Under the pieces are notes generated by a model. That model had not been told where the DNA came from, did not search any database, and worked only from the letters and a program-made list of their open reading frames with translations. From Letharia columbiana (Eukaryota > Ascomycota > Lecanoromycetes > Lecanorales > Parmeliaceae), in assembly GCF_014066305.1 (NCBI RefSeq), contig NW_023501060.1, positions 1 to 64,000 of the forward strand: a DNA stretch of 64,000 nucleotides, read 5' to 3'. Shown piece by piece: positions 50,552 to 60,005 of the stretch (position 1 is the stretch's first letter; the number at the start of each line of letters is the position of its first letter). The position numbers were made by a program, and so were the translations under genes.

Positions 50552-51803
50552 TAATTTTAATATTTATTTACTTTAAATATTAATTTAGAGTAATTATAAA
50601 TATAAAAGTTACTTTATAATTTATAGATTTTATTATTAATATATAAGTATTATAATAATTATAACTCTTCTATTATTCGAATTTTTAAATAATTTAATAT
50701 ATCTTATAATAAATAATTTCTCTATTAAGACTCTATTTTAAAATATAAATTTATTTATCTTTTAGAATATAAGCCTTAAAAGACGTCTAAATAAGATATT
50801 AAATATTATTATTTATAAGAGATTTATATTTATTTTTTATAAAAAATTCTTAATTTATTTAAGATAGCTAGTTAAATATAATCTATTTATAAATAATAAA
50901 TAATAAATAATTTAATTTATTAATATAATTTATAAGTAAGATAAATATTATAAAGATTTTTAAAAGAGGATTAAAGAATAGATTTTATAGATTTAAAATT
51001 ATAAAATTTAAATAATTATATAATACTTTTTAAATAACGCTTAATTTATAATCTTCGCGAATAATTTATATAACTTTAATAATAATAAATAATAAATTTA
51101 AGTTTAAGAAAATTTCTTATATAAATAATATAAATTAAATTACTAATATAAATATAAATATTATTAAAATTCGAATTATATAACTTTTAGCGTCTTAATA
51201 ATTATATAATTATATTACGTAATATATCTTAATATAGTTATATCTAATCGCTCTTTTCTTCTATAGAACTTAATAATTAATATAACTAAGTATTCTATTT
51301 TATATTTTAATAAATTATAAATCTAAATTCTATTTAATACTATTCTAATTATTATTAAAGATATATTATCGTTATATAACGATTCTATAACTAATAATCG
51401 ATAAATAATCGATATATTACCGATATATAATCGATATAAAACTTAATTTATACTCGTTAGAAGAATTATTCTAACTTATAATTTTATATCGATTATTTAA
51501 TAATTACGTAATGGTTACGTAATAGTTATTAAATAATTATAAAACGATTATAAAACGATTATAGAACGATTATACGATTCTTATAGAATTATAAATAATC
51601 TATATAATAACTAAAAATAAATTTTAATTTTAAAGTTCTTTATAGGGCTGAAAATTCGCTTAGTATATATAAGCTTAAATATTAACGCTAATAACTTAAA
51701 ATTCGTTTTTTTCGAATTTTAGCGAAATTTTTATATTAGAAGATATATTATATAATACTACTAGCCTATTCGAGACTTAGTAAAAAAAATAAAAATAAAA
51801 ATA
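50552..51803. other. RIP-degraded retroelement remnant with a Copia 1-type LTR
   Basis: An LTR related to 33863-34013 lies at about 51155-51306 and is followed by an apparent primer-site remnant (AATTATAAATCTAA). Downstream are short tandem repeats: ATCGATA-type units near 51395-51440 and about four 11-12 bp units of AAAACGATTAT at 51536-51580. No coding frame. Confidence 0.55.
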
Positions 51804-53192
51804 TTAGTATATATAAAAGAATAAGATAGGGCTGAGCTTGAAAACCTTAAATTTATATATGCAGTTAATTATTAATTCGAGTTCTATACGCTTTTTAATT
51901 AGATCGGCTAAGTTAGCCCGATAATCCTTTCGTGTTTCCCTTATTAAAAATTTATATATAGAAGTTTTATACTTTAAAGTACTTAGCTTACGATATATAT
52001 AGTTATTTTATAATTTCTTAAATTATAAAGCTCGCTTTACGCTTTCTAACGCTGTAAAAATAATAAAGTTTAGTTTACTATTAATAAATTAAATAGATAT
52101 TTAAATATAATAGTTATAGTAATTATACTAGACGCGTTCGAGATCGAATAATAATAATTCTTTCATCTATTTATATAATTATTCTTCTTTTATTATTCTA
52201 TTAATTTTATTAATTTTATTAATATAAATATAATTATTCTCGATACCCCTCGCGGAAAAGTTACTTAACGTCTTAGATATATATATTTCTTTTATTTATC
52301 TCTTAGAGTCTCTATTAACACCTTTAAATTATCTCTTAATAAATTTATTACTATTAATAATCGAGACCGTAAGCGAATTTAATAGCTATCTACTACTACT
52401 TATAAACGTATTAGAAAATCTTTTAAAAAAGCTTAAACGAATATATTCTCTCTTATATACTTCTTCTAAGTTAACGATAATATCTTTTAATCTAGCGATA
52501 TTATCTTTTAAAACGCATTTATCTACTTATAAACGCGTTAAAAAATTTTTTAAAAAGAGCTCGAATAAATTTATAGCTATCGTTCTTCTCTATATATTTC
52601 TTTTAAGTTAGCGATACTTAATTAGCCGCTTAGTTAATACTATCTACTCTATCAACTTAATAATCTACTTAGTTAGATTATCAGCTAGTTACTTAGTTAT
52701 TTACTTAATTAATTACTCAGCTAGCTACTTAATCTAATACTCTATAAGAGAAGAAGTAAGAGGAGGAACTACAATAGGTAAATGCGGAGAATACTGCGGA
52801 GAAACTAAGCGGCAATAAGGCCCTCAGCACCAAGAACACGGCTCAGCTCTCCAAGATCCCACGTTATATGCTCTCCACGGTTCCATATCAAATCATCACT
52901 CAGTAAGCGGAGAACACCACTGCAACTTAGCCTGTCATCCCCACTATATTAAGAAGTAAGAGGAGGAACTACAACAGACAAATGCGGAGAACACTGCGGA
53001 GAACACTGCGGAGAACACTATGGAGAATACTGCGGAGAAACCAAGCGACAACAAGGCCACTATCGTCAAGAACACGGCTCAGCTCTCCAAGATCCCACGT
53101 TATATCAGTTATCCACTCAGTCAGCCACTCAGCTAGCCACTTAGTCTGATACTCTACAAGAGAAGGAGCAAAAGGAGGAACTACAACAGGTA

Positions 53193-53696
53193 CCCCTGTT
53201 TTCTTAATCATTGGGAAACTAAAAAAAAATCTGCGATTTTGGCACCCCCCGATAATCAAATATCAAAAATTTGAATTTCCTATATAACCTCACCACCACT
53301 CGTTTTTACAGTCTAAAAACTTTACGAAATCTACTTACTATATTAAGGAATCTACTCTTAAATTTAGAAAGATTTTAATTCTAATCTTATAGGTGAAATG
53401 TAAAAAGCGAGAATATATCGCGAGTTTCAAAAATTTACCTCGGCTATTTTTTTTACCGCCAAGACTATCTCGAGAAAATCTAAGAATTTATTAGATTTTT
53501 ATTCTACAATAGAACAACGAATAAATATCTTCTTTTATTACGACTTTCTTTAACTTCTAATTTTTTGAGACTCTAAAAAGTTTTGAGCGTGTTGAAATTT
53601 AACTTTGAGGGGCTTTTCGAGAAACGCACTTTTGGTTTTAGGGGGGGGCCCAAAACCGGAATTCTGTACCCCCCCGATTATGAAAAAAGGGGGGGG
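53193..53696. mobile_element. TA-target MITE with about 60-bp inverted repeats
   Basis: The left end reads CCCCTGTTTTCTTAATCATT. The complement of the right end reads CCCCCCCCTTTTTTCATAAT. Similarity goes on for about 60 bp (AATCTGCGATTTTGGCACCC against AATTCCGGTTTTGGGCCCCC). TA flanks both ends (53191-53192 and 53697-53698). The copy splits the passenger unit of Helitron copy 8. The short frames reading IIGG.QN on the minus strand are the two repeat arms, not genes. Confidence 0.62.
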
Positions 53697-55600
53697 TAAA
53701 ATAGAGGTACGCCAGGAAACCACCGAGGGGGCAAAATGCCGCCACCATCGAGAAGAACTCCGCCCCTCACGACCCCACCTCATAATCAGTCACCCCTTAT
53801 TCACCCCCCCACATATAGCCTTTTTCTCTTACACTTTAAAAGAGGGAGGAGGGGAGGGGAGGGAACAAGCAAACCCGGCAAACCCGAGAAAAAAACGGAG
53901 AAGGACCCCCCGGCCCTCCTCAAACCCACCACCCGCTCAGTCAGCCACTCAGCTATCCGAGCAGTATAACCCTCTTCAAGCGGGAAGGTGACTAGGCACA
54001 ACTTTACTTCTATACTTTAAACACAGGCTTAGACACTAATAGGCGCAACTCTAAAAAACCAAAGCGGCGAAAACGGCAGGAGAATCCAAAGGACAACTTT
54101 CCCCGCGAACCTCCGCATCAAGGCCACCCTCGGCAAGCACACGGCTCCGCTCCTTCTTAACCTCTCACCCTTCCTCCACTCACAGGCAAGGGGGAGAAAA
54201 ATAATACAAAAAAGCCGGACAACCCTACGGCAAAAACGACCAAGAGGTGGTACTAAAAAAGGGAAAAGGCGGAAATACCTTTGGCGAGGACAACACTTGG
54301 AGAACCCAGGGTGCCAAAATCAAGCGGTTATCCGCCCACTCACCCCCTCAACTCGGCTCTTCCTTTCATGCTCTCCCACATAAGGTATCCACCGCCAAAA
54401 AAAAAACACGGAAAGCCAAGTACCCTACACTTAAACCAGGGGAGGAGAAAAACGCCGACCTCCAAAAAAGGAATTGCGGAGCCCACAGCCCACATACGAA
54501 CGGCAATCCGCTTAGTCTCCCCCTCAAAACACCGCCCTGCTCTCCTACACTATCCAAGGGGAGGGACTTACACTTAGACCGCCAACAGGCAGATACGAGG
54601 CACACACCGCAGAGGAGGAGGGAGAGGACAGCAAACAAAACAGGGGGAAACAGGGCCCCCACACCAGAGAAACCGTTTGGAGCTCCAAGGGCCCACATCA
54701 AACCCTCTCCAACAAGGCCCCCCGCACCAACAACCAGGCACCGCACTCCTTACAGCCAAAGCCTTTTCCCCCCCCCCCTTTTTCAGGAATAACACGGGAA
54801 CCTGCAACCGGCGAACAATTTGAAAACCAACTAGCCCCCCCCCCCAAACGCTTTAGAAGGAGCAAGCGGCGAAAAGGCCAACAGGGTCCAGAAGGAGAAC
54901 AACTGTCGAGAACCCTATTCGAAACCACACCCGGGAAACGAAGGACACCACGGCCACTTTCCCCAACAACCCCGCTCAATTAACGAACACGACCAGGGAA
55001 ATCTAACACATAAATGGCCCACCAAACCCACCTAGCCTATCCTCCCCACTGCATTAAGGAAACCGAGGAGCGAAAAAGACAACAAATTCGGAGAACAGCT
55101 CCGAGGCTCCAATACCCACAACACATACGCGCCACCATTACGCCACAAAGGCCCCCTCCGCCAGCAAGAAACCCCCCCACCACTCCACCAGCCCTCCCCC
55201 TACGTTCACAATGGTTACCCCTCCAACAACATCCCAAAAGGGGGGAACACTACGGCAATCTCGCCCGGGTTGCCCATTCACATTAAAAAGGTAAATCACC
55301 GCATTAACGCCAAATGAGGAGGACCTATTGCTACGACTTCATCCAATATCCTTAGGAGGTCGCACCGCCAACGAAGGTTGTAGTTGGAAGAATACAAATT
55401 GGCCCATTTTCTCCGCTTTTTCCCTATATTCCGAAACATTTTACCGCGGGAGGAGAGACTTTCGGTATTTTTTTACCCCCTGTACGTTTTCACCCCCTTT
55501 TTTTTTTATGAAACTTCCTAATTTCTCCTTTATACGGGCCTTTTCTTACAGGAAAATTTACAGATTAAATCCTTTAAAAATTTATTTTTTACTAATTAGG
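53630..55600. other. Homopolymer-rich, altered Helitron passenger region
   Basis: This stretch is GC-normal and not RIP-mutated. It can be aligned piecewise with the passenger units of copy 2 (for example 54111-54160 and 55049-55090) but with many substitutions, indels and long runs of G, C, A or T of up to ten bases. Overlapping frames of 60-181 codons on both strands have low-complexity composition (Pro, Arg, Lys rich) and no domain, so none is called as a gene. Either the consensus is poor here or this copy has diverged in an unusual way. Confidence 0.6.
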
Positions 55601-55620
55601 GCTTAGCGCCTGAGTTTTTA

Positions 55621-56181
55621 AAATTATAATTAATAATTAAATTAATTTTTATATTAAAATTTGAATAATTCTTTAGACTTCAAAACGCTTTCAATCCAAG
55701 ATTCGGCGATTTTGTTGCACAGTAAGCATCATACGTCAGCTCTAAATTGCCGATCCTGTCGATCTGCGGCTCTGTCAAGTTTGACTATGGGTATGAAAAT
55801 AGGTCAAAATTCATGAATCGAGGGAACCTCAGGATTTGAAGTCCCACTGCTGCAAGTTTGCCGGCGGGCGAGGTGTGCAAAAAGGAGCAGTTGAAGTGGT
55901 ACCAACCCCTAAATATCGGAGAATTCACATTGACGAGGATGTCTTTTCCTTTCTTAGCGGTTAAACTTTGGCAAGTCTTCCTCGTGGGTAGCGTCTTTTT
56001 TTTCAAGCATGAAGACTACATCGACGGAAGAATAAAATCCAATATCTCGAACTCCTTTTTTGCACTGTGGTCTGAGTCCGCGCGTCCGAAGAATGCTGTC
56101 CGCCCTTCTGGAATGCGGGTCTCCTGGCAATTTAAGACCGGAGGACTCGCCAACATTGACCTGTCGTCTTGTCCTTGCGCA
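55621..56181. other. Gene-side border and 5' flank of the peptidase gene
   Basis: The first 45 bases are AT-rich; composition is normal from about 55670. No TATA box or other element stands out. The open frame upstream of the peptidase start (from 55858) is in phase with it but lacks features of a real protein and would bury the signal peptide, so the region is read as promoter and 5' UTR. Confidence 0.6.
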
Positions 56182-57731
56182 ATGCTCGCATTTCTGTTTC
56201 TGGCCGGCCTCATCGCGGCAGCTCCAGCTCCTCAAGCAGATGGTCTGAACAAGATCGCCTTGCCACTTCCTCGTACCTTCGCTCGCTCCACCGGCGAGGT
56301 CAACGGCCCCGCCCTCTTGAGGTCACTGCAGAAAACGTTGAACAAGTATCATTCGAGGTTCAACATCCCTGGAGCTTCCGCCAATGCTTCGTTGCAACGG
56401 AGGTTGGCTACCGAGAACCTCCTGGATCAAGTCGAGGCCCCTGATTTCGATGAGCAGTATTATGGCCCCATGGAAGTGGGCTACGGCATCACCGCACAAT
56501 TCTTCACCGTACAATTCGATACCGGCAGTTCCGACATCTTTATCCCCGGACCCCAGTGCACAAGCGACCAAGGCTGTCCCTTCACCGATAAGTACGACGA
56601 AGGGGGCACACCCCAAAACCGAACCACGGCCGTCCAGTACGGCTCCGGATACGTCGAAGGCGATGATTACACCGATTCAATCACCGTAGCCGGCTTGACC
56701 GCGGCGAATCAGGGCTTCATCTCCCTGACGCAGACATCCGGCTTCAACACCTCCAACTCGGACGGCCTGCTAGGCATGGGCTTCACCTCCATCGCGGCCA
56801 GCGGCTTCACCACCTTCTTCGAGAATCTGATGATGCAAAACAAAGTCGGTAGGTATCTTCGACGTCTACACATCACGCGTGGCACGAATCCCTAAGTCCC
56901 AACCTCGAGACATCCCACCCCACGCTGTACCTCAACGCCCCATCCCCCCTCCCACACACGCAACGCTGACCCCCCAACCCCCAAGCCGCACCCGAATTCA
57001 GCTTCTACCTCGGCCGCGCCTCATCCGGGACCTCGAACCGCGGCTCCCTCTGCCTCGGCTGCCGCGACCCCTCGCGATACAAAGGCAGCGCCACGCAAAT
57101 CCCCGTCACGGAAGCCGGCTACTGGCAAATCGCCCTCAACGCCGTGACCGTGAACGGCGCCACGGCGGGCGCCTACACGCGCGGCCAAGCCATCATCGAC
57201 ACGGGCACGACCCTCGTCCTCGCCCCGCCGGCCGCCGCGGCCGCCATCTTCGCCCTGGTCCCCGACGCCTTCCCGCTCTCCACCGGGGACGACGGCGGCG
57301 ACCAGACCTTCTACGCCTACCCCTGCGCCACCCCCCCGGCCTACATCCCGGCCCTCCGCTTCGGCGGCAAGTCCTTCGGCATCAACCCGCTCGATTTCAA
57401 CTTCGGCCTCCTGACCTCGTCCTTTGCGCGCTTGATCGGCAACGAGGCTCTGGCCGTCAGGTTGGAGACGGAGGCGAGGACGGGGACGGGGACGGGGACG
57501 GGGACGGGGACGGGGACGGGGACGGGGACGGGGACGGGGACGGGGACGGGGACGGGGACGGTAGACTATGGGGGCGCGGAGAACTGCGTGGCTGCTATAG
57601 TGGGCACGGACGTTTCGCCGCAGGGGGACCTGTACGTGGTGGGGGATGCGTTTTTGAAGAACTGGTATGCCACCTTCAACTACGTGAACGCGGGGGGACG
57701 ACCGAGCGTCAGTTTCGCCGAGGCGGTGTGA
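56182..57731 (+). CDS. Secreted pepsin-like aspartic peptidase (family A1)
   Basis: Two exons (56182-56848, 56986-57731) encode about 470 residues. The 137-bp intron has a GTAGGT donor, a GCTGAC branch site (56965-56970) and an AAG acceptor; it joins NKV to AAPEFSFYLGR. A signal peptide (MLAFLFLAGLIAAAPA) and a propeptide of about 80 residues precede the mature enzyme. Both catalytic motifs are intact: FDTGSSDIF (Asp113) and IIDTGTTLV (Asp294). The flap Tyr lies in QYGSGYVEGD. The C-terminal lobe ends normally (VVGDAFLKNWYATFNY). It should cleave proteins outside the cell or in the vacuole at acid pH. Odd: a (Thr-Gly)13 tract coded by a 6-bp minisatellite lies in the C-terminal lobe. An in-frame upstream start is possible but unlikely. 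The downstream neighbour is convergent. Confidence 0.9.
57480..57562 (+). repeat. ACGGGG hexanucleotide minisatellite in the peptidase gene
   Basis: Thirteen perfect ACGGGG units plus a partial unit encode (Thr-Gly)13 and then Thr-Val. Each unit is two codons, so gain or loss of units keeps the frame. In another phase the same DNA reads (Asp-Gly)n, which explains a long overlapping frame. Confidence 0.95.
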
Positions 57732-57927
57732 ACGAGGGGTTATGGAAGAGCGACGAGCCGTTGTGTATGTGAAACTTTGACGGAATTACTTCTAGAGCGG
57801 ATGCTTTGCGCGGATTATTTGGGTAGGTAGGGTAAAGGGCACATCGATGCCATCCATCTATCATAGCGTCCGTGCCTCATTACCATGCAATAATGCCAGT
57901 GGGACGAGCCCGTAGATCCCAAACCTA
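57732..57927. other. Intergenic region between convergent genes
   Basis: About 196 bp between two stop codons, expected to hold both 3' UTRs. No clear polyadenylation signal was identified. Confidence 0.6.
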
Positions 57928-59382
57928 TTACTTCGCAGTACCGATATCAACCAACCACCCATCCCCTTCCGTCTCCCCTTTCCCATTCACCCCGCCCCAA
58001 AGCACCACACTGCCCGGCTGGCTGGGCACTATACAACTCGCGAACCAGCCCCTCGGCCCCGGATGCGCTTTGCCCTCACTATCCTTCTCTTTACTCTCGA
58101 TCCCCGCCTCGACCTTGACTTCGGCCCACGTATCCTCCCCAGTCGCTATACCCATAGCTTGGCGCGTCGCGTCTTTGATCCCGGCCGCGGTGACGGGGAT
58201 GGCGGGGACTTGGTAGGAGTAGGAATCCGACCAAAAGGTCGGTTCATCCTTGTCGGTCCTCTCTTCCTCCTTCTCCGCGGGTTCGGCCGGCTGTGTCGTG
58301 GCGGCCTTCTCCCCGAGGAAGTAGAGGAGGTATTCTCTCCCGTTGCCCGTCGTGACGGGCATCAAGCCTGCACCCTTCCTCGGTCTGGGCCCCGGCGCGA
58401 ACGGATTCGTAGGGAAGGGCAGGGTCGTCCACTCGTTCTTCGAGCTGGTCAGGCCCACTTCTCCCTCTCCTCTTGCATCGCTGTATGTTTCTTTTGTGAT
58501 GGGTAGGTAGTGTATTTCGCTTCCGAAGTCTGAGGTGCTGGTGATGAGGTAGAGGCGGTTGTACGTGAGAGCCATGCTGGGTGGAGAGGGGGAGGTGGAG
58601 GGCGTGGAAGGGAGGGCGGACCAGGTGCGGGTTGTTATGTTGAAGAGCCAGGTGTCATTTAGAGGCGAGGAGGGTGCGGAGAGCCCAGAGCAGATTATGA
58701 GACTGCCGTGCGGCTCTTGTGGTGATGAGGCTTTGGCCATAAGGGAAGGGAGCTTGGCGATTGTGGACGTGATTTGCTCGCTGTAAGACGCCTTGCTCGA
58801 CGCACTTGTTTGAGGGAGAGGATGCTCGCTACTCGCGGCGCCATGGTGGTATCTCGCTGGCGGTACAGATGTTGTAGCAGTGTCGGACGCAGGATCGATG
58901 TAGCTCCATCCAAGCGTATTGGTATCAAACACCCACACCCTCCCCATCTCCTCTATAGCCTGTCCATCGGTCCCCTTACCTCCAAAGAGATATATCCTCT
59001 CGCCAATAGCAACCGCCATATGTCCCGCTCTTGGACCCGGTACTTTGCCATCCTCTCCCTCCCCCAGGCTGGGCACGCACTTGTAATCTACCTCCCCGTC
59101 GTGATTCCCTTTCTTCTTCAACGGCAGCGTAACGATATGGACCTCGTCACCCGCCAACTTGCCACTCTCGTCCCCTCCGCCAAAGATGTAAGCTCGGCCA
59201 GTAAGGACTGTGAGGGAGTGGTTGGAGCGAGGGAGAAAGGCGGGGCTGGAGACTCGTTTGAATGTCGCGCTGAGAGGTTGGGTGGATTGAGCGAGGCCGT
59301 AGGCAGCGATGGCACCACCTTCGACGGTGGTGGAGAGGACTTGCTCGGCTACTACGAGACCGGTCACTGTTGCTGGGTCCAT
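57928..59382 (-). CDS. Kelch-repeat (galactose oxidase-like propeller) protein
   Basis: A single exon of 484 residues, if the start is the ATG at 59380-59382 (MDPATVTGL). An upstream in-frame ATG at 59443-59445 would add 21 residues of non-conserved type. At least four kelch-type blades are visible: RSNHSLTVLTGRAYIFGGG (about 52-70), PRAGHMAVAIGERIYLFGG (about 117-135) with VFDTNTLGWSYI, PPARYHHGAA (about 174-183) with a later LNDTWLFNITTRTW, and a C-terminal GWFASCIVP..VVLWGGVN. Blades 4 and 5 are degenerate. No signal peptide, membrane segment or enzyme motif is seen, so it is probably an intracellular binding or scaffold protein. Its target is unknown. It lies on the same strand as the NLR gene, 542 bp downstream of it. 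Confidence 0.85.
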   Translation of the reverse strand: MDPATVTGLVVAEQVLSTTVEGGAIAAYGLAQSTQPLSATFKRVSSPAFLPRSNHSLTVLTGRAYIFGGGDESGKLAGDEVHIVTLPLKKKGNHDGEVDYKCVPSLGEGEDGKVPGPRAGHMAVAIGERIYLFGGKGTDGQAIEEMGRVWVFDTNTLGWSYIDPASDTATTSVPPARYHHGAASSEHPLPQTSASSKASYSEQITSTIAKLPSLMAKASSPQEPHGSLIICSGLSAPSSPLNDTWLFNITTRTWSALPSTPSTSPSPPSMALTYNRLYLITSTSDFGSEIHYLPITKETYSDARGEGEVGLTSSKNEWTTLPFPTNPFAPGPRPRKGAGLMPVTTGNGREYLLYFLGEKAATTQPAEPAEKEEERTDKDEPTFWSDSYSYQVPAIPVTAAGIKDATRQAMGIATGEDTWAEVKVEAGIESKEKDSEGKAHPGPRGWFASCIVPSQPGSVVLWGGVNGKGETEGDGWLVDIGTAK

Positions 59383-59924
59383 CTTGGGTGGAGATGGTGG
59401 GTGGAGGACGATACGGACGCAAATAGGGGCTGTTTGCCAAGCCAAGAGACGTACCCCGGTTTCCCCCCCTGCTCGGATTCATCTACAACATACTTATGCA
59501 ATTTACAGGAACCAATCTCCAAAATCTTTTACTTATCGTTCCTCGTGCATAGTATCAGCGAAGTAAGGATTATCGATACCAGCGTGATGCCAACAACAAA
59601 TTTGGTCTACGATACTCTAGCTGAGTGAGCTGCTCAATCCATGAACGAGACGCGCTGTAACGTAACCATGATACTTGTGATTGACTCGACTCCACACGAC
59701 CTCCCGATGGCGATCAGCGTCAGTCTGTATGGCACTCCTACTTGCTAATACATCTATACCCCAGTTTCTAAATGGCGGCGCTATGTCGTACTAGCGTGGT
59801 TTTGGCACTATCAGATTCCAGTACTGCTAGCTAGAAACGCAACTCCATAGACAAGCAATCAAGTACGCACATCAGACTATGAGCCCGGTTGCAGCTACCG
59901 CTGTAGAACCACATCACATGAATT
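59383..59924. other. Intergenic region between kelch and NLR genes
   Basis: 542 bp expected to contain the 3' UTR of the NLR and the promoter of the kelch gene. The frames that cross it are short and lack features. No conserved element recognised. Confidence 0.6.
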
Positions 59925-60005
59925 CTAATCGTCATCATCCTCATCCTCATCCTCATCATCATCCTCATCCTCATCCTCATCCTCATCATCTTCATCATGC
60001 AACGA
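59925..60005 (-). repeat. Acidic Asp/Glu-coding repeat at the NLR C-terminus
   Basis: The final 27 or so codons are almost only GAT and GAG/GAC in repeating groups (CATCCTCAT-type units on the plus strand), giving a tail of about 25 acidic residues before the TAG stop. Such a repeat can change length without a frameshift. Confidence 0.88.

Larger units (their letters stand above)
1..53000. other. RIP-saturated AT-rich transposon block
   Basis: Almost the whole stretch is A+T rich and nearly free of CpA and TpG, while CpG, CpT and GpA remain common. That is the expected footprint of repeat-induced point mutation (C to T, preferring CpA) rather than CpG deamination. Recognisable transposon proteins are present only as frames full of TAA/TAG stops (from CAA, CAG, TGG) and D-to-N changes. 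Less mutated islands lie at 7940-8514, about 13876-14520, 24280-24600, 26390-28310, 29718-30706 and 36560-36800. No host gene, tRNA or rRNA is visible. The block could be an AT isochore, pericentromeric or subtelomeric; the sequence does not decide which. Confidence 0.93.
51804..55620 (+). mobile_element. Long Helitron-like relic, copy 8, with passenger repeats
   Basis: The 5' end is typical (TTAGTATATATAAAAG after A). The order of internal segments follows copy 2: the CATGCAG-like block, the DGIGRI region, then passenger units with GCGGAGAACACT repeats and CCACTCAGTCAGC repeats (52990-53150). RIP is strong at the left and fades by about 52750. A TA-type MITE interrupts it at 53193-53696. Right of that the copy continues in a heavily altered state: 55289-55480 still aligns with 27880-28050 and 55597-55615 with the CTAATTAGGCATTAGCG block at 28157. 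The 3' hairpin and end are not found. Confidence 0.62.

Noticed and set aside
54247..54792. A 181-codon frame and other frames between 53550 and 55606
   Set aside because: Overlapping frames on both strands, low-complexity composition, homopolymer runs and alignment to Helitron passenger units argue against genes.
55858..56181. In-frame N-terminal extension of the peptidase
   Set aside because: It would place the hydrophobic signal peptide about 108 residues inside the protein; the ATG at 56182 gives a normal preproenzyme.
56879..57772. A 297-codon frame with an Asp-Gly repeat overlapping the peptidase
   Set aside because: It is an out-of-phase shadow of peptidase exon 2; the correct frame contains the second catalytic motif DTGTT.
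58774..59628. A 284-codon plus-strand frame
   Set aside because: Antisense shadow of the kelch gene; no domain and poor composition.
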